DNA of 64,000 nt from Taenia hydatigena (taxonomy: Eukaryota > Platyhelminthes > Cestoda > Cyclophyllidea > Taeniidae): contig JADWOT020001577.1 in the NCBI GenBank assembly GCA_036345935.2, forward strand, positions 744,001-808,000, given 5' to 3'. How positions within the stretch are numbered: position 1 is the first letter of the stretch; every line of letters begins with the position of its first letter. The notes beneath the pieces were generated by a model that did not search any database, was not told where the DNA came from, and was given only the letters and a program-made list of their open reading frames with translations. Shown here piece by piece: positions 23,471 through 34,559 of the stretch. Made by a program: the position numbers and the translations under genes.

Positions 23471-25230
23471 CATAATTCAGTTCGTCTCACAGATGCAATT
23501 AAATGGCTGCCGTCGAAAAGACCACTGGCGTTGGCATTGATTCCTCACCCAATCTCATTTGTTTGCGCACTACCCTAGGTAAAACTGCTTCCGCTGATTG
23601 GTTTGCGACATGACGCGCAAGTCATTGCCCTCAGTAGTCGGCGCACCAACATCAGACCGCAACTCCTCTGATGATACCTGTGCGTTGTAACGACTCAAGA
23701 GAAAGGAAAATGAACTTTTAAGCGGGAATGATGACTCTCACTTAAGCCAACCTTCAGCTAAAATATGGAAATTAAAAACGAATGATTTCCGATTTGTTTC
23801 ACTAGTCTTTGAACTGATTCAAACATCAGTTCGGCATTTCTGTTTATTAAGAATTTAACTTGGGTAAGAGGGCTCAGGCAAAGAACTAAAAGCATGATTG
23901 TTAAGTTGTCCCTCACTTCTGTGTGAAGCACTTGCTAGCGGACATTGGTGAGTTTTGTGTGGAAGTCGTCACCGTCTAATCAGAATATTTGAGGCTGTAT
24001 CAGTCTTGCGCACTTTTTACTTTCTCTCCAAGCATTCGCTGTCTGAAGCACGATTGTAAGAATTTGGATTAAACAGTATGCGATGTGTTGTGGTGTTGCC
24101 GCAACTAGGTCCCTGTCAAACGAGCAGCTTTCTTGGTGGTGTCTGTGCATTAACACACCGTAAATGAAAGAAAGTGATCTGGTCGCACACGCTTGTTCTC
24201 GCCTTGAATTGAGACACAAAACGACAATTGACACTAATTTGCACAAATAAACTTTGAATTGGTCCTAACTTCGTTTATGTATCTCTGAGTGTTACAACTT
24301 TGGTCTTGATGGGTAAGCCTAGGTAAAGCAAGGAAAAGAGCAGCAGTGATGTGTGACCACTTCGTGTCGTTGCGTTGACGACACACCAGCTGTGAGAAGT
24401 GATGGGGAACAAAGCCACGAGCACAGTCATGGATTGAACTTAATGTGCGTTGTCTTTACCAAAAAATGAATGGGGTGCAAGCATTAAAAGTTTGGTCAGA
24501 GCAACTATTTTGCACATGTAAGATTAAGCCGAGTGCGTAGAGGTGGCGAGTTTTATGTGCAAAATAGATTGCCTGCAGCAGCATTTAAAAATCTGTTCGT
24601 GGAAATCAAAGTCAGTGGGAGCTGCAAGTAAGCCCAAGAAATAGGAAAACCAGGCAGGTGTTTGATGTAGCAGGTTGGAATCTGGTTAAAGTGCAATGGC
24701 GATACATGCCATGACAAAGCTCAATGTACCAGGCGTGGCCACTGTGCGATAGGCCTAAGCGGAAAGGGATTTCTGCACTCTAACCGACAACGCCAAAACG
24801 GTTGCAATGCTCTTCTTTATTGTTTAGGGAAATAACTGCTACGAACAGTCGCTTCTCCTTAGCAGATGTTTGAGCTCCATTGCTGAGCATCTATGTGGTT
24901 TCAGGTGTGCATGTGCCTGATTGCATTAGAAATGACTGCATGCGTGTGCGCTGTAAAGAGCCTGAGGTAAGTCAGAGGACAACGACGTGCCATTTAGGAC
25001 AGCTTCATAAAGCGATCATCACGACATGTGTCATCATGTTGGCATTGCCTTTACCCAGCCAAAGGCTAGAGATGACAAAAGACATTCTGAACATAAAAAA
25101 AAACAGTTTCCATTTCGGTTGAAATTTGAAGTGGCTAAGAGGAAATTAACCTTTGAAATGGGAAACACGCTACACATGCTTCGGGTCGGTGGTTAAACTC
25201 CACAAAAGCAGTACCGTTTCAGTAAAGAAC
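23470..25230 (+). repeat. Duplication E, copy E1
   Basis: It aligns with 60010-62720 (E2) and more weakly with 47980-49080 (E3). Landmarks are GTCGGCGCACCAACATCAGACC (23638 and 60167), AGGTCCCTGTCAAACGAGCAGCTT (24107 and 61493), ATAAACTTTGAATTGGTCCTAACTTCG (near 24247 and 61601), and the TGACTGCATGCGTGTGCGCTG region (24932). E2 carries about 860 bp more, between its 60620 and 61460. Confidence 0.8.
24347..24410 (+). other. 64-nt block identical in E1 and E2, with hairpin
   Basis: The block is identical to 61702-61765 over 64 nt, while flanking E sequence differs every few bases. It contains a perfect 7-bp inverted repeat, GTGTCGT-tgcgttg-ACGACAC (24364-24384), followed by the palindrome CAGCTG. 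Diverged relatives occur near 60815-60870 and 48930-49010. Confidence 0.7.
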
Positions 25231-25970
25231 AACGTAATGCGTTCCAAAAAGTACCCCAGAACAATGCCTCCGTGAATTTAATTGGAGCGATATACTATAG
25301 AGCATAGAAGAATTGACAAGTGATGAACCACGCCATCGTTCAACTTGGACAGAATCGGCCTTGTCCTTCACCGTCACTCGGGTAAAGATGTCACGCATTC
25401 ACCAAGTCAGCGATGATTAGAGTATGCAATCTTATTTGACTATGTATCGTAAGTGCTGCAGAGAGTCACAATAAGTTAGCAACCATCTACTAGTGGACCA
25501 ACTCATTGCGACAGAGCTAATAAGTGTTGAAGTGATTATAAGGTTGTTAATCTTATGGCATCATTACTAATTTCATGTGCTCTATTTTAGAGTAGCGGCT
25601 GGTGCTGATGGATCGGCGTAAGCTGCGCAAATTTTGAGAAGATGGTAATGGCAATACACAAGTGACTCGCAACGATTCTAAACCTCAGCGTCATTAAATT
25701 TTACAAGCAGTTGCAGTTGGAATCATCCATTCAAATCTGGGCACGCCCCAAGTGATCTGACTTTAGGCTGGAAGAGCACATCATTGAATAGCGTCAGCCA
25801 CTTCATCCCATCGCTTTCCTCGATCACAGTTAAGCTATCGCTGTCTATTATCCAAAAGTATATACACAGGCCCTGCGAAACATGTACACATTTATTCACC
25901 GAGAATCGCCATAAAGTAAGCGCGTTTGGAAAAGTAAATTCAATTAATCAGTCATTAAAATTTTAATCCC
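25230..25970 (+). repeat. R module, copy b
   Basis: It aligns with copy d (62720-64000). Shared phrases are TATAGAGCATAGAAGAATTGACAAGTG (25297 and 62782), AAAGATG.CACGCATTCACC (25384 and 63434), GCAGAGAGTCA.AATAAGTTAGCAA, GATGGATCGGCGTAA.CTGC, and ACACAGGCCCTGCGAAAC. Copy d has about 600 bp more, between 62830 and 63420. A Snail zinc-finger exon lies just downstream. Confidence 0.8.
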
Positions 25971-26078
25971 ATCAGTGCGCGGATTTTGCGAGGAGGAAAC
26001 GCTAGCGTTTTCTCTCAAGTGGCTGAGTTGACTGTGCTGAAGTCGTATGCCGTGTTACTGGCAGTGGTGGTAGGGACA

Positions 26079-26390
26079 TCAATAGGAACGGTCGCTGTAG
26101 CATGAGTGAAAGACGGACACTTCGCTAAATGATGCAGCACAGCGGGGACAGCACCAGCGCTTCACATCCATGTGTGTCTGCAAGTGCGCCCGCAGATTTG
26201 GACGATCTGCAAAGGCGCGTTGGCAGGTGGAACAGACGAAGGGCTTCTCGCCTGTGTGCGCGCGCTCGTGACCCTGGAGAAGCCATTTACGTGAGCATGC
26301 CTTATCACAAAAGCGACATTTCCATGACAGTGAGTGACTCCGTCTATGCATAGGCAGAGAGTCAGCGCTTTTGTATGTTTTTCCGCACTC
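26079..26390 (-). CDS. Snail-family C2H2 zinc-finger exon, probably an orphan fragment
   Basis: The Snail family are DNA-binding nuclear repressors that bind E-boxes through four or five C2H2 fingers. From the acceptor-like AG at about 26391 the exon reads [19 protein letters not shown] (end of a finger). Next comes a finger with CRFC...[10 protein letters not shown], then the linker TGEKPF, then a finger with [19 protein letters not shown]. The motifs [20 protein letters not shown] and DVK are Snail hallmarks. The last finger keeps CPRC, but its first His ligand is Cys and the terminal Cys is missing. Upstream, about 110 bp of intron-like sequence is followed by inverted material, so no 5' exon is present on this strand. 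The frame is intact, but expression is doubtful. Confidence 0.75.
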   Translation of the reverse strand, partial: ECGKTYKSADSLPMHRRSHSLSWKCRFCDKACSRKWLLQGHERAHTGEKPFVCSTCQRAFADRPNLRAHLQTHMDVKRWCCPRCAASFSEVSVFHSCYSDRSY

Positions 26391-26500
26391 TTATCATTTC
26401 CACTTTGGTTGCACTTCTTCGTCCACTTCCTCGTCATTTACATCATGGAAGTTGTAAAATAGTCGATGTTGTTGTTTTCCTGCTGTTGTCATTCATTCAT
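26310..26500 (+). repeat. Inverted repeat arm, left
   Basis: Its reverse complement matches 27010-27200. Shared phrases include GAAGTTGT..GATAGTCGATGTT, TGTTGTCATTCATCG and AGCGCTTTTG.AT. The arm covers the 5' end of the zinc-finger exon and its adjoining intron-like sequence. The arms flank the N-terminal exon (about 26500-27010). Confidence 0.8.
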
Positions 26501-26638
26501 CGAGGACATGGAAAGGGAGTTAAAGTGTGCCGATCCACAATTGTGAAATTCTTTGTCCTTGTCCTCTCATCAAATTCAACTGCCGCCACATTTACTTCTG
26601 CCAACACTTCTTCCACTCCATCGGTAGACTGCTTTGAT

Positions 26639-27022
26639 ATGTCGAAGTTATCTCAACGTGAATACGGGTGGAACGGACAGAACCTATCCATAAATGGCCC
26701 TACGCTTTCGGTCTTGCACCCCGATTTTTCATCACCCCTTTCCTCGATCAGTCACATCGAAGCGCTTCCACAAATTCATGCTCGACCTGCCAATTCTTAC
26801 CCTTTGATGCCATCTCACCTTCTTCAACACTGTCTTTCAGCACTGTCTAGTCAACTTGGTCTGCAGACTTCCGACTGCCTTTCCTTGTATCACAACATGC
26901 TGTCAGCTATTCCGCTTAGCATGATTAAAAATCCAAAAGTACAACTGTTGTCGGACCCAATGATACTACCTGCAGTTTACAGAATAGCGGGGTCTCTCAA
27001 TACAATAACAAAGATGCGATGA
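26639..27022 (+). CDS. Snail-like N-terminal exon (open copy)
   Basis: An open frame runs 26375-27022; the part before about 26500 is antisense to the inverted-repeat arm, so the real exon probably starts later. From an internal ATG at 26639 it encodes a Ser/Pro/Leu-rich region: MSKLSQREYGWNGQN, then HPDFSSPLSSISHIEALP, then LGLQTSDCLSLYHNML. The middle part recurs as relics at 22642-22900 and 53890-54146. About 110 bp of intron-like sequence and a finger exon follow at 27128, which is the only link to the Snail gene. No N-terminal SNAG-like repressor motif is visible. The splice donor is not evident. Confidence 0.45.
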   Translation: MSKLSQREYGWNGQNLSINGPTLSVLHPDFSSPLSSISHIEALPQIHARPANSYPLMPSHLLQHCLSALSSQLGLQTSDCLSLYHNMLSAIPLSMIKNPKVQLLSDPMILPAVYRIAGSLNTITKMR

Positions 27023-27200
27023 ATGACAACAACAGAAAAAAACAATAACATCGACTATCCCACAACTTCCAAAGGTTTAAATGGCGAGGGAGTGGACAAA
27101 GATGCTCGACCGAAATTAATATGCTAGGAGTGTGGAAGGGTATGCAAAAGCGCTTCCTCTTTGCATGCGCATAGACAAAGTCACTTACTGGCATGCTCAC
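27010..27200 (-). repeat. Inverted repeat arm, right
   Basis: Reverse complement of the arm at 26310-26500, with substitutions and a 27-bp in-frame deletion within the finger exon. It contains an intron-like stretch ending in GCTAG at about 27127. Confidence 0.8.
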
Positions 27201-27217
27201 GCTTCTCTATTCGAGAC
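27128..27217 (+). pseudogene. Broken Snail zinc-finger exon fused to duplication A2
   Basis: After CTAG (27124-27127) the frame reads ECGRVCKSASSLHAHRQSH, then LLACSRFSIRD. This aligns with [38 protein letters not shown] of the minus-strand copy. Nine codons holding the CxxC of the second finger are deleted in frame. Homology ends at about 27200, where duplication A2 begins. The remainder of the zinc-finger array is missing. Confidence 0.65.
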
Positions 27218-28269
27218 ACGAAGCCAAATAGGATAGTGATCCAGACCCAATGTGCCATCCAATTTTGCGGTTGTCGTTGCAGCATTTTGTTACATCCATC
27301 GCTGCGGAAAGAAAGATGACTAGGGTAGAGGCCACCTGTGCAAGTAGCCAAAACGAACGGCAGTAGGTATGGACTTCTTTGGTTTGCATTTTTGGGCCAA
27401 GAACACCGAGTGTGCTGACTTGCACTCCGTGGGGAACCGTTCTTCCTCCCACACGATCAAACATCTCTAAAACAACGACTTCAGCTGTGCCTCCACTATT
27501 ATCGAAGCCAGTCTATGCCTGTGACTGGCTGGGAAAGGTAGGATACGCGTACACAAATCTGACGACTGACCAGACGATGAGGGCTGCGTAATTCAGGCCA
27601 ATTTATAGTGCTTGAGTGACCTTGCCATTCCGGTAGCAGTGCATCTCTGCTCGATTTGAGCTATTGAGTAGGAATGAAGAGGAGTCATGCTCCCTTAAAT
27701 GCTCGTTGATTACCAGTCAAGAAGAACTCGTCTTAGAGTCTGCAAGCATTTACTAAAACCTAGCATTCACACACTCGTTTTATTTTCTCTTCTGAGCTAT
27801 TGACGACTTATCAACTTCCGATCTCGAGGGTGATGCTGACAGCTTAAGAGGAGATTGAAGCGCTTTCCACGAAATTCCGCAATTCAAATAAGGAGTTAGA
27901 AAGTACTTCTAGGTGGAATAACTACAGCAGTTTTGTGCTGGCATTTATAAACTGCGATTAACTATTGGGCCCATCTCTCACAGCATATAGTTACACGGTA
28001 GCACAACTAATTCTCCTCAATTCCTGTCAGCTTTTCGGATGTGAAAGCATCAATTTGTGAACAGGAAGATGGAGCGACATAAAGGTGTAGCCTTTCGACA
28101 CGTACCATGTTCCATTCATTTTTACCTCCTTTTCCTTTTTCTCTCTCCACTTCCATCAAAATTCATTTTTTCTCTATGCCCTAGAGATCTTGCGTGACCC
28201 TAATCCACACCAATGCAGATCATACTAACTGTGATTGAAACAGAAGAGGGGACTGCTCACGTTTCTACA

Positions 28270-28605
28270 ACTGCTACACACTTCCACCTATTGATGATCC
28301 GCAGTATTGCCACCATTTGGCTACTTGGATGACTTGGCATGAGATAGGCGCAAGCAACAAGACATTCCGTGTAATAGCTCTATCAGCAGCATTCATGGGG
28401 CCACGAAGTTGCCTGCGCATATTCATACCTCTGTACTTCCGCACTTATTATATGGAATAGACTTCGCTGAAAGGAGCTTGACAAACCCCATTTGTATGAA
28501 TGCTTGCACAGTTGCAGCTTATGAGAAAACAAGGAAAGCTTGGCAACTGTGCGATTTTCTCGACGGAAAGGAGGCAGTGTTCATGAAAGCTGACGCAGGA
28601 CTCGG
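28270..28605. other. About 300 bp present in A2 and absent from A1
   Basis: A1 reads TATTCACGATCTTGAAAACTGACGC where A2 has CTGCTCACG, then about 300 bp, then ATGAAAGCTGACGC. The extra segment is open from upstream of 28409 to the TGA at 28613-28615 in one frame, with LTNPICMNACTVAAYEKTRK in its middle. I do not recognise the peptide. Neither terminal inverted repeats nor a clear target-site duplication is visible. Confidence 0.55.
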
Positions 28606-31595
28606 GTGCTTATGATGACATTGTATAAGTTCAGAGGAAGCCGAATGATACAGAATGGTCCCACCTCGACGGCCAATGCCATGTTCAAAGCTAATTTTGC
28701 ATGTCCTTCAAGGCTTCTAATTTGTGTTTTCCTCGGTCGAAGCATTAAATCACCTTGGATACGCTACTTAATTTCATGGCGTGTGTTCCATGTCCACTCT
28801 ACCACCACGTGATCCCACTTTGATAAGTGCTAATGCATTCTAGCTTTTATGCGCTGAGTAAAACTGTGGAGGATGGATTGAGAATCGACAAGTAAAACCT
28901 TTCTGCAATACCTGCGCTGCCCTGATCTAAGATTAAACACTTACGCATTTTCAGAGCAGCCATCGCAGAGCAAATCGAAAGTGATGGCAATTTTCCATTT
29001 ATCTAATCAACATCCTTGCAACTGGAGTGAGCATCATTCCGTCTATGACTTCTGCTGAAGTGCACTTTTGGTGGAACGAACTGAATCCAACTGATGATAA
29101 CGAATGGATTATTATCGTGTTATTGGCTTCGTTTGCTTAGGCATTTAGGACATCAAAATTGTCAATAAGCTAGATGGTCTAGCATTAAGCTTGATTTGTG
29201 AGTAAAAGCATTCTCATAAGTGCTCATTTTTGAGACTTAAATGAAATGAAAAGTCAAAATTTGATGCATAACCTTGTTAACTGTTTGGCCGTCCATCTGT
29301 GGCAACAGCGCCAGTCGATGTCAATGAACTTGAGCAAGTTTAAAGGAGTCTAAGTACGCGGATGCATGGTTCTGGCAAGCTCGGGGCAACCTACCTTAGT
29401 GGGAAGTGTAGCAGTGGCTCAAGCACTGTGTCCGAACCACACAGTTGAGCATCCGGTGAGTCTGGCTAAATGTCGACCACTGCAAGTTATAGACTCCTTA
29501 CGCACTGCTTGACTTCCCTGTGTATGAATTGGTTCCGATGGGCAATCTTTGTGGTGTGTGTCCATTTTTGTCGACTTGAACTAGATTGATGTGGCGCTTT
29601 TGCGGCTGGGTGTAGAGGGCAAATCCGGTCACCATAGCGCTGAAGAATAGGTATAGAGGTAATATATACTGGATGTACTTGATGATTTCGGGCCACAGTT
29701 CGAAACCGAAATATTTGTAATAGTAAAGGCGTTCCTTACCAATGTCACTTGTGTGCTTGGTTCAATGTGCATCATCTATGCATGGGATCTACTTTGATGG
29801 AATAAGGGTATCAATTGTACGATGGGAAATTGCTTACTTATGATGACTTGCAAGCATCGAGCTTTCCTAGGAGCAACCACCGACAAAGGAAACATGGTGC
29901 CTAGCATTGATTATGCAGTTCCATTCGATTGCGAGGGAGGATGATGGTACTACAGGGACAACGCTATCATGCCCTGTTCAAGAATGATACAACGCGTAAA
30001 TCACGCAGCACGGGACTGCTGTCTACTGCTGTTATGAAGCTAAAAACACCAAGACCTTTCTCACCTCAAGCCTTAATAATAGCCTTGTTGTCCATACATT
30101 ATCCCATTAATCCTAATCTTCTGAAGGTCACCAGCCCTGCTCGATTGCGTTGTGAAAAATTGCCTAAAGTCGCCTTTTATTTTCAATAGTAAGTGATTCA
30201 TTCATGATGGCAGCGTTCGACTTTGTTGTCTACATAAGGACAAGAGATACCAAGCTTCAACTGCAATAGAATGCAGCATTCGCAAAGAGGAAGATTGATC
30301 CCTTACATTACTATGACTGATCGCTGTTCCACTCTACGAGCTTGAAGGTGGACCAGGTTACAACGGGACTAACAATGCGAAGAGAAATTGGCAGCGAAGA
30401 GAAAAATAAGTTGGCAGAATATGAACGTATGAAATGGCAGGCCTGACAAGGATTTACGGATCTCCCTTTAAAACTCAATTAACGATGCTGCCATTGCTGA
30501 AAATGCTTAAGATGTAAAGTGCAAATAAAGAAAGAAAGAGTAAAGAAAATAATGACCTAGAAATTGGAGGAAAGAAGAGGTAATGTAATTTGCCCGGTCG
30601 GAGGTAACGAACGACGCTTGGTTTGGATGAAAATCTAGCAACAGAATACATTTTATATCCTCCTTCACGTTGATTAAACATCAACATCTTTGAGTGGGAT
30701 GAATACAAGTGTTGATTCAGCACTTGTTTGACTGCAGTTGACAAAATTCTCATTTCCTCAGTTGAATAAACTTTGACTAAAGTTTCCATTTCGAAGTTGC
30801 TCAAGATCTGATTTTAGTCGAATGCATAATCACAGCCATGGATCCACAAGTCTTTCATCCCGATGAAGTCGAATTCTGATTCAGTTTCACAAGTGGTTGC
30901 GCTATATTTGTGATCGATGCACAAAGATAATGTGAACGATGGGAAATAGACAGCGTCTTCCCTCCACCCATTAGTAAAGTGATAATGCTCCTACAAGAAG
31001 AGTTGCAGGTGTAGTGGATTTTGGGATCGCGTACGAGGGTAGTAACAGCTCATAAGTGTGTAGGATGGTAGTGATTGAGACATGAGGTCCAAGGCTGCAG
31101 ACACTCTCATCTAAGCAAACTCTACATAACAGTTTTCAGCCAAATAGTAAGCGAAATGGTAAATGTTACTAAGGAAAATTACATAAACAAATGAATAATT
31201 GATAATTTTGGGGTGAGGCAGGTACTTTTGCAAGGACCGAGGTCTAAGTTGGATCAGCATATCCGCTCTTGCAGTTGTTATGTGTTGAATCCATATAGCA
31301 GTCTGAGTTAAGCGAAAGGCTCCGCTGTAACGGGATCTGAACGAACAGTCCAGATGATGCAATGAAATCAGAATCATGACACGTATCCTGAGATATGCGC
31401 GAAGGGTGGTCATGAGGCTTGCTGGCGTATGCAGAGTTTGGCAACTATCGGGGATGAGGGAATGTGCAGATTATAAAAGTGGTTAAGTCTTAAGTGTAGC
31501 ACAACTCAATATTGTTGTCTACAGTTTCTTTTAGCCCCATCCCTTGCTCTGGATCCTGCTTCGTCTCAAAGCACACGTTTGTAGCTGTCATCTTC

Positions 31596-31619
31596 CTGAT
31601 GAGGACAGGAATGTCCTAA
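31596..31619 (+). other. Hammerhead-core-like motif (A2)
   Basis: Exact copy of the motif at 5299-5322, with the same deviations from a true hammerhead core. Confidence 0.2.
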
Positions 31620-31734
31620 CGACTCCTTTTGCGATGGTTTTAATACAGAACCTAGATGCGCGTTGTAGCTTAGACGCTGTACTACATTAATTCGTTGTCT
31701 ATAAAAGATCATTTGACGGCTTCAAAACTGCTTT

Positions 31735-31756
31735 ACTATGGAAATACTTCCATAGT
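31735..31756. repeat. Hairpin with compensatory change (A2)
   Basis: ACTATGGAA-ATAC-TTCCATAGT forms a perfect 9-bp stem. Relative to A1 (5438-5459), the sixth pair is G-C instead of A-T, with both strands changed; the loop differs by one base. Confidence 0.85.
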
Positions 31757-34559
31757 GCTTCAGAAGCCAAGGTATGTGTTTCAGTGCATCGGCGCTCTAT
31801 GCCTTAGTGTTTGTGGGCTGCATAATGTTTAAGAATAGAAGATGGTTTACTTACAGCTCAAAAGCATTTGCTTTTTAAAAACAGTTTTGACTCTCTAAGC
31901 CCAATGTTCGTAAGTGTATACTATAAAGTCAATGAGCATCATTAACACTCGTTCGTAATTTGCAAAACCGAGTGATGAAGAGCCCATTTAATGCCTAGCC
32001 TTTTATTCTGACGCCACTTTTCCGTACTCTTGCCATGCCTTTGTCTAAAAGCTATGCTTCACGATTTTCTTTCCACCCATCTTTTCACTTCGTCCTATTT
32101 GTGAGCTCAGACGAGGTCGCAAAACTCATCAGCGACATCATAGTGACCCGTGAATCGTGTTTGGAGAACAACAAAAATTATGTTCGCACAATCAAGAATC
32201 CCCTGCTTGAGATGCGCCATCATAACTAAGACGTCTGCTTAAACGCAGAACAGTAAAGACGCACCCTTAAAATGCATCAAGAAGAGGCATGCACCAGCAT
32301 CCTTGGATCAAGTCGTGGAAGGGGTGAGGGGCGAACTCGGATATTACAGATGATCTGGGCATTGTGTTATAGGAGCTCAACAAATGAAGTCCAGCTCTAG
32401 GTGTTTTAATTTTAATGTGGATTGCCACTTGAAATAGGCTGCCGTTTTGACGAAATTATATTCAGAGCGGCTGTGGTTAAAATTGCCGGAAGATTGTTGT
32501 TCAAATCTCTTCTCACCAGCTCAAATTGGATAAAGACGTGCTGTTACCTGAACATTAAGTTCTCTGAAGCAGAGCCTACTTACCGGAGCAGTCTTTGCCA
32601 CCTGGTCAGTCGTCGAATTTGTACACGTGTGTCCTACCTTCCTCCGATTATTTAGTAGTGGTGAAGGCACTACTGAAGACGCCGTAAGGCGGTATCGGAT
32701 TGTTAGGGAGGAAAATATATAGTTTGAGACCACTCTTTGCCTCTACCACTATTTGAGTCTACATATAACGGAAGCTTCCATCGTAACGAAATTTCTATCC
32801 CCAACGTAGCAATGCTTCCACTAAGCTAACAATGAACAGAATGAAACGCTGCAACAAACACAGCAACTGTGTTTGATACAATTAGTATGGATCAACTTTC
32901 CAATCGGCTACTAGTTAATTCTGACGACGCTAATGACGATTTACGCATTCTATTGCACAAGTCGCATGCGATTAAGCTGTCAATATCAGCCATCTTGGAG
33001 TTGAAGACACCGAACTACCCTTTCCCTTTCGTCCTCTGTACTCGCGCTGCCGTTCAATTTAACACAACCTGAGCAAAGTGTCTTCGACTTAGTCACTTGG
33101 CTGCTTGCTTTTCTATTAACTAGATAAGAATCACCACCATCGCTAGGAAGTGTGTAGATGGTGAAAGGTGAACTTTTAATCACATATCTGATCATCCCTT
33201 TTCTTGGCGACTTCGGAGGCGCAGCAAGCAGCATAGCTATTAACAAGATGGCAGAATCAATCACGACCACGGCTGCGACCCAAATTTACCACACTCGCAG
33301 CTCTCTACACAGCGTTATGGAGTGAGCATGTCTGGCATACTTTTGTGTTTCACACCGACCCCTTGCTTGTGGGATAATGGTTTGTTATATTAACCTGCTC
33401 CCTCAATCCCTTCGTTTTGAAGGGCAAGCGGGTGGAAGGCGCAGTACTTAGCTGTGTGAGCTGTCCCAGTTTGCCACTCACATTGCCTGTGATTCTAAAC
33501 TAGTGGCTCATCACATTACTTATTTGGCTTCCCCGACCCTCTTTCTTTCCCTTTACCAGCTTCTCCATGATATCTTCTCCGCACTTCCCATGTTGTCACT
33601 GTGAAGTGCGATGTGCACATAAAGGGGACTAGCAACCTCTGTTTTAGATTAGCAATTGGAAGAAGCAAGTGACCATCATTCGGACTGTGAAATAGAAGTT
33701 GAGCGATGGTTTAATGCGGTTGACACGAATTGCACGCTGCGGAAAAGAAAAGGAAAACAAGCTGCTTATCTTCTTATTGCGGGGCAGTTTGTAATGCATG
33801 AAACCGAGAAGTGCTTGATCAACGATATTTTGCACGTTTGGATGGAGAGCTGGATGGTTTGAGACATTCATTTTGGCTGCCCTGAAAGATGGAGAGGTCA
33901 CGAGAACATGACACCTCACTGGGAAACGCCGATTTGACCCTTCATGGGCCAAAAGGAACTCTCCGTAGCATAGCAATCGACCACTTATACGTCGGTCATT
34001 CTGTTGAGGGGACCCCTATTCTTGTTGAGGTACTCAAGTCAGTATACGACCATATGAAGAAGGTGAACAACAGTTTGTGCTCCTAATACATTGCTTCCGC
34101 AACGAATTTCATGGCTTTTCATTAGCGTCTATAATTTGGAACCTTCATCTTTCTTCTTGCAGTCTGTCTCTGGAACAGATCTCGGGGAATCGTCTCTTAA
34201 GAAGTCGGACAGCAAAAATTCGAAACATTCATTCACAACTTAGCGAACCATGCTTAGTCTTTAATTTACGCAGACTAGTGCGCGTCAGAGCTAATGGAAA
34301 TTATTTTAATGCTGTTGTTAGATCAAAGTCTAAGCAAAAGTGATAAGTACCTTCACTGCAGTGGTTAGAAGCAAATAGCTCCAACATTTACCTTAATTTT
34401 AGTTGTTGAGGCTAGAATGTTAGCGGCTAATTGACTTGACATGTGCACACGCGTAAGTACAACAGGAATGCTCGCTTGCATGTAAAAAAGAGAGCTTAAA
34501 AGAGTTAACCTGAAAGTACGGCAAAATCGCGCTGAGAAGGGCTTCATGAAGGTAAAATC

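Noticed and set aside
25180..25210. GGTTAAACTCCAC near 25190 and GTTCAACTCTAC near 62687 as possible tRNA B boxes
   Set aside because: They are matching points of R and E copies and no cloverleaf can be drawn around them.
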